Origin: Microcoleaceae cyanobacterium UBA11344
GTDB taxonomy: Bacteria > Cyanobacteriota > Cyanobacteriia > Cyanobacteriales > Microcoleaceae
Length of the DNA stretch: 7,312 nucleotides
Assembly (NCBI GenBank): GCA_003483675.1
Contig: DMYK01000035.1
Span: forward strand, 487 to 7,798
Direction: 5' to 3'
A program made the position numbers and the translations under genes. The notes below the pieces were generated by a model, which saw only the letters and a program-made list of their open reading frames with translations, was not told the origin of the DNA and did no database searches. Shown piece by piece: positions 6,200 to 7,312 of the stretch (the first letter of the stretch is position 1; every line of letters begins with the position of its first letter).

Positions 6200-7030
6200 T
6201 CATGGACAAATTAAAGTAATTACTGTCACTTCCGGCGGACAAAATAGCCTTCCGGGTGCATAGGTTCCCAAACCGCGATTCACATATAGTAAATTATTAC
6301 CAACTTGATGCAAACCACTAGCCCATTCCCAGTGAGTAACTACTCGATCGCAAGCTGAGATCAAAGGAATCCACTTTCGCACTGGTTGAGGAATAGCATA
6401 GCCAATTTTTCTTACCCAAGCATACAAAGGCCCGATACCGGGAATAACTATTTGACCACCGTGAGTGTGTCCCGATAACTGCAAATCAATCCGGTATTTT
6501 TGCAGCTTTTCAGCAGTATCGGGATTGTGAGACAATACAATTCGAGGAATTTCTCGATCGACAGATGCCATTACAGGTTCAGGTTTGAAATCGCCCGACC
6601 AAAAATCCGCTAATCCGACTAAAGCTAATTCTGACCCCAAAGGATAGATTGCTTCGTTGTACAAAACTCGAATGCCGACACTATTTAAAGCATTAGCAAC
6701 TTCTATTTTTGCCCCCGGCCAATAGTGGTCGTGGTTGCCCAAAACAGCGTAAATTCCCACCCGACTTTGTAAGTGTTTTAATCGTTTTACTAAGCCGTAA
6801 ATCGGCGCAGGTTCCCAAGTAATAAAATCCCCGGTTAATAAAATTAAGTCTGCTTCAGCTTCATTAGCCGCAGCGATCGCCTCTTCTAGCAACCATTCCG
6901 ACAGCCGCCTCCCGTCATAGTGAAAATCAGTCAGTTGTACGAGTTTAGTACCCGATAGATTTGCTGGAAGATTGGCGATCGGTATTGTTAAATGATCTAC
7001 TCGCAGTTTGCCAGTGAATAACCTGTGCAT
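6200..7030 (-). CDS. Calcineurin-like metallophosphoesterase, YkuE/YaeI type
   Basis: This is a dinuclear-metal phosphoesterase of the YkuE/YaeI group; homologues act on phosphodiesters, some on membrane lipids, but the substrate here is unknown. From the ATG at 7030 the protein has 276 residues. An in-frame TTG at 7057 would add nine residues (285); the ATG is preferred because MHRLFTGKLRV matches the start expected in cyanobacterial relatives. Metal-site motifs, numbered from the ATG, are all present: D35-x-H37 (LTDFHYDG), GD68 (LLTGDF), GNH (N99/H100 in VLGNHDH), H168 (VLSHNPD) and GH188TH190GGQ. No export signal is evident, only a short basic N-terminus. The gene converges on the response regulator across the repeat block at 6036-6174. 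No cysteine or metal ligand is missing, so it should be active. Confidence 0.92.
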   Translation of the reverse strand: MHRLFTGKLRVDHLTIPIANLPANLSGTKLVQLTDFHYDGRRLSEWLLEEAIAAANEAEADLILLTGDFITWEPAPIYGLVKRLKHLQSRVGIYAVLGNHDHYWPGAKIEVANALNSVGIRVLYNEAIYPLGSELALVGLADFWSGDFKPEPVMASVDREIPRIVLSHNPDTAEKLQKYRIDLQLSGHTHGGQIVIPGIGPLYAWVRKIGYAIPQPVRKWIPLISACDRVVTHWEWASGLHQVGNNLLYVNRGLGTYAPGRLFCPPEVTVITLICP

Positions 7031-7083
7031 AAATCTAAGGTTTTTGACAGAGTGCAATTTCTAGTTTAACAAATAATCGGAAT

Positions 7084-7170
7084 GATTAAACCGCGAAGAC
7101 ACAAAGAGCACGAAGGAAGAAGATGCTCCATTCTTCCTTCTCGTCCGCGTGCCTCGCGGTTCATTTAATC
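7084..7170. repeat. Imperfect 87-bp inverted repeat upstream of the phosphoesterase
   Basis: Outer arms GATTAAACCGCGAAG (7084-7098) and the complementary CTCGCGGTTCATTTAATC (7153-7170) pair apart from a 3-base bulge and a mismatch. The inner arms GAAGGAAGAA (7112-7121) and TTCTTCCTTC (7131-7140) pair perfectly around a 9-base loop. The middle is partly paired. A T-run (7183-7191) follows it on the plus strand. The pattern AACCGCGAAG...GAAGGAAGAA resembles dispersed intergenic repeats of filamentous cyanobacteria. It lies upstream of the phosphoesterase and may instead terminate a minus-strand gene entering from the right. Confidence 0.6.
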
Positions 7171-7231
7171 TTACTGCATATTCTTTTTTTTAGCCGTTGC
7201 TGATTAACTATTCAATTCTCTAATCTAAAAT

Positions 7232-7312
7232 CTATTGACAGATTCCCATTAGTGTGCATTCCCAAACCAATCGCGGCTGTACATAATTTAGCAAATATTG
7301 TCGAGCTTTTTC
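7232..7312 (-). CDS. Possible C-terminal end of a minus-strand gene cut by the window edge
   Basis: Reading the minus strand from the right edge gives an open frame of 26 codons ending EKARQYLLNYVQPRLVWECT then LMGICQ and a TAG at 7232-7234. The AATCTAA-type repeat word and an AT-rich gap follow directly, as expected after a gene end. I do not recognise the protein. A second minus frame is also open for about 33 codons, to a TGA near 7215, so the frame choice is uncertain and the segment could be non-coding. Confidence 0.25.
   Translation of the reverse strand, partial: EKARQYLLNYVQPRLVWECTLMGICQ

Noticed and set aside
7031..7057. N-terminal extension of the phosphoesterase from a TTG
   Set aside because: A nearby ATG at 7030 gives the start expected for cyanobacterial relatives, and no ribosome site supports the TTG.
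1..7312. New multi-gene defence, mobile or biosynthetic system
   Set aside because: The recognised genes are mostly housekeeping or widely scattered families with no functional clustering; the Rpn-type nuclease stands alone without partner genes.

Overview
The window looks like ordinary chromosomal DNA from a filamentous cyanobacterium, most likely an Oscillatoriales (Microcoleus/Oscillatoria-like) genome. The support is six exact copies of the HIP1 octamer GCGATCGC in 7.3 kb (about 0.1 expected by chance), cyanobacterial-type IspG, S41 protease, short-form HisG and YkuE-like phosphoesterase proteins, AATCTAA heptamer repeats, and intergenic palindromic repeats of the kind scattered through these genomes. 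The genus is inferred from memory of such sequences, not from a search.

Layout, left to right. A plus-strand Rpn-type PD-(D/E)XK nuclease with a C-terminal DUF4351-like segment (12-950) is followed by a gap with two HIP1 sites, a GC-rich hairpin and a heptamer repeat. Next is ispG (best start 1238, to 2458), encoding the 4Fe-4S enzyme of the penultimate MEP-pathway step. A gap holding a 122-bp GC-rich palindromic element (2499-2620) separates it from an exported S41 carboxyl-terminal processing protease (2785-4119). Between that protease and minus-strand hisG (4437-5081) lie a small minus-strand gene that appears frameshifted (4112-4344) and a perfect 17-bp inverted repeat. hisG and an OmpR-type response regulator (5314-6000) diverge from a shared AT-rich promoter region. 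The regulator and a minus-strand metallophosphoesterase (6200-7030) converge on a repeat block with one palindrome left arm and three tandem 38-bp right arms. The right end has another long imperfect inverted repeat and possibly the last codons of a minus-strand gene.

The genes do not form an obvious pathway or operon. Isoprenoid synthesis, histidine synthesis, periplasmic or lumenal proteolysis, signalling and a phosphoesterase sit side by side as mostly single-gene units separated by repeat-rich gaps, which is usual for cyanobacterial chromosomes. HisG is the short form and should need HisZ from elsewhere. The response regulator has no neighbouring histidine kinase.

I see no CRISPR array, rRNA, tRNA, complete insertion sequence, phage region or recognisable new multi-gene system. 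The items most worth a second look are the frameshifted small gene, the 38-bp asymmetric repeat block and the codon-usage shift inside ispG.
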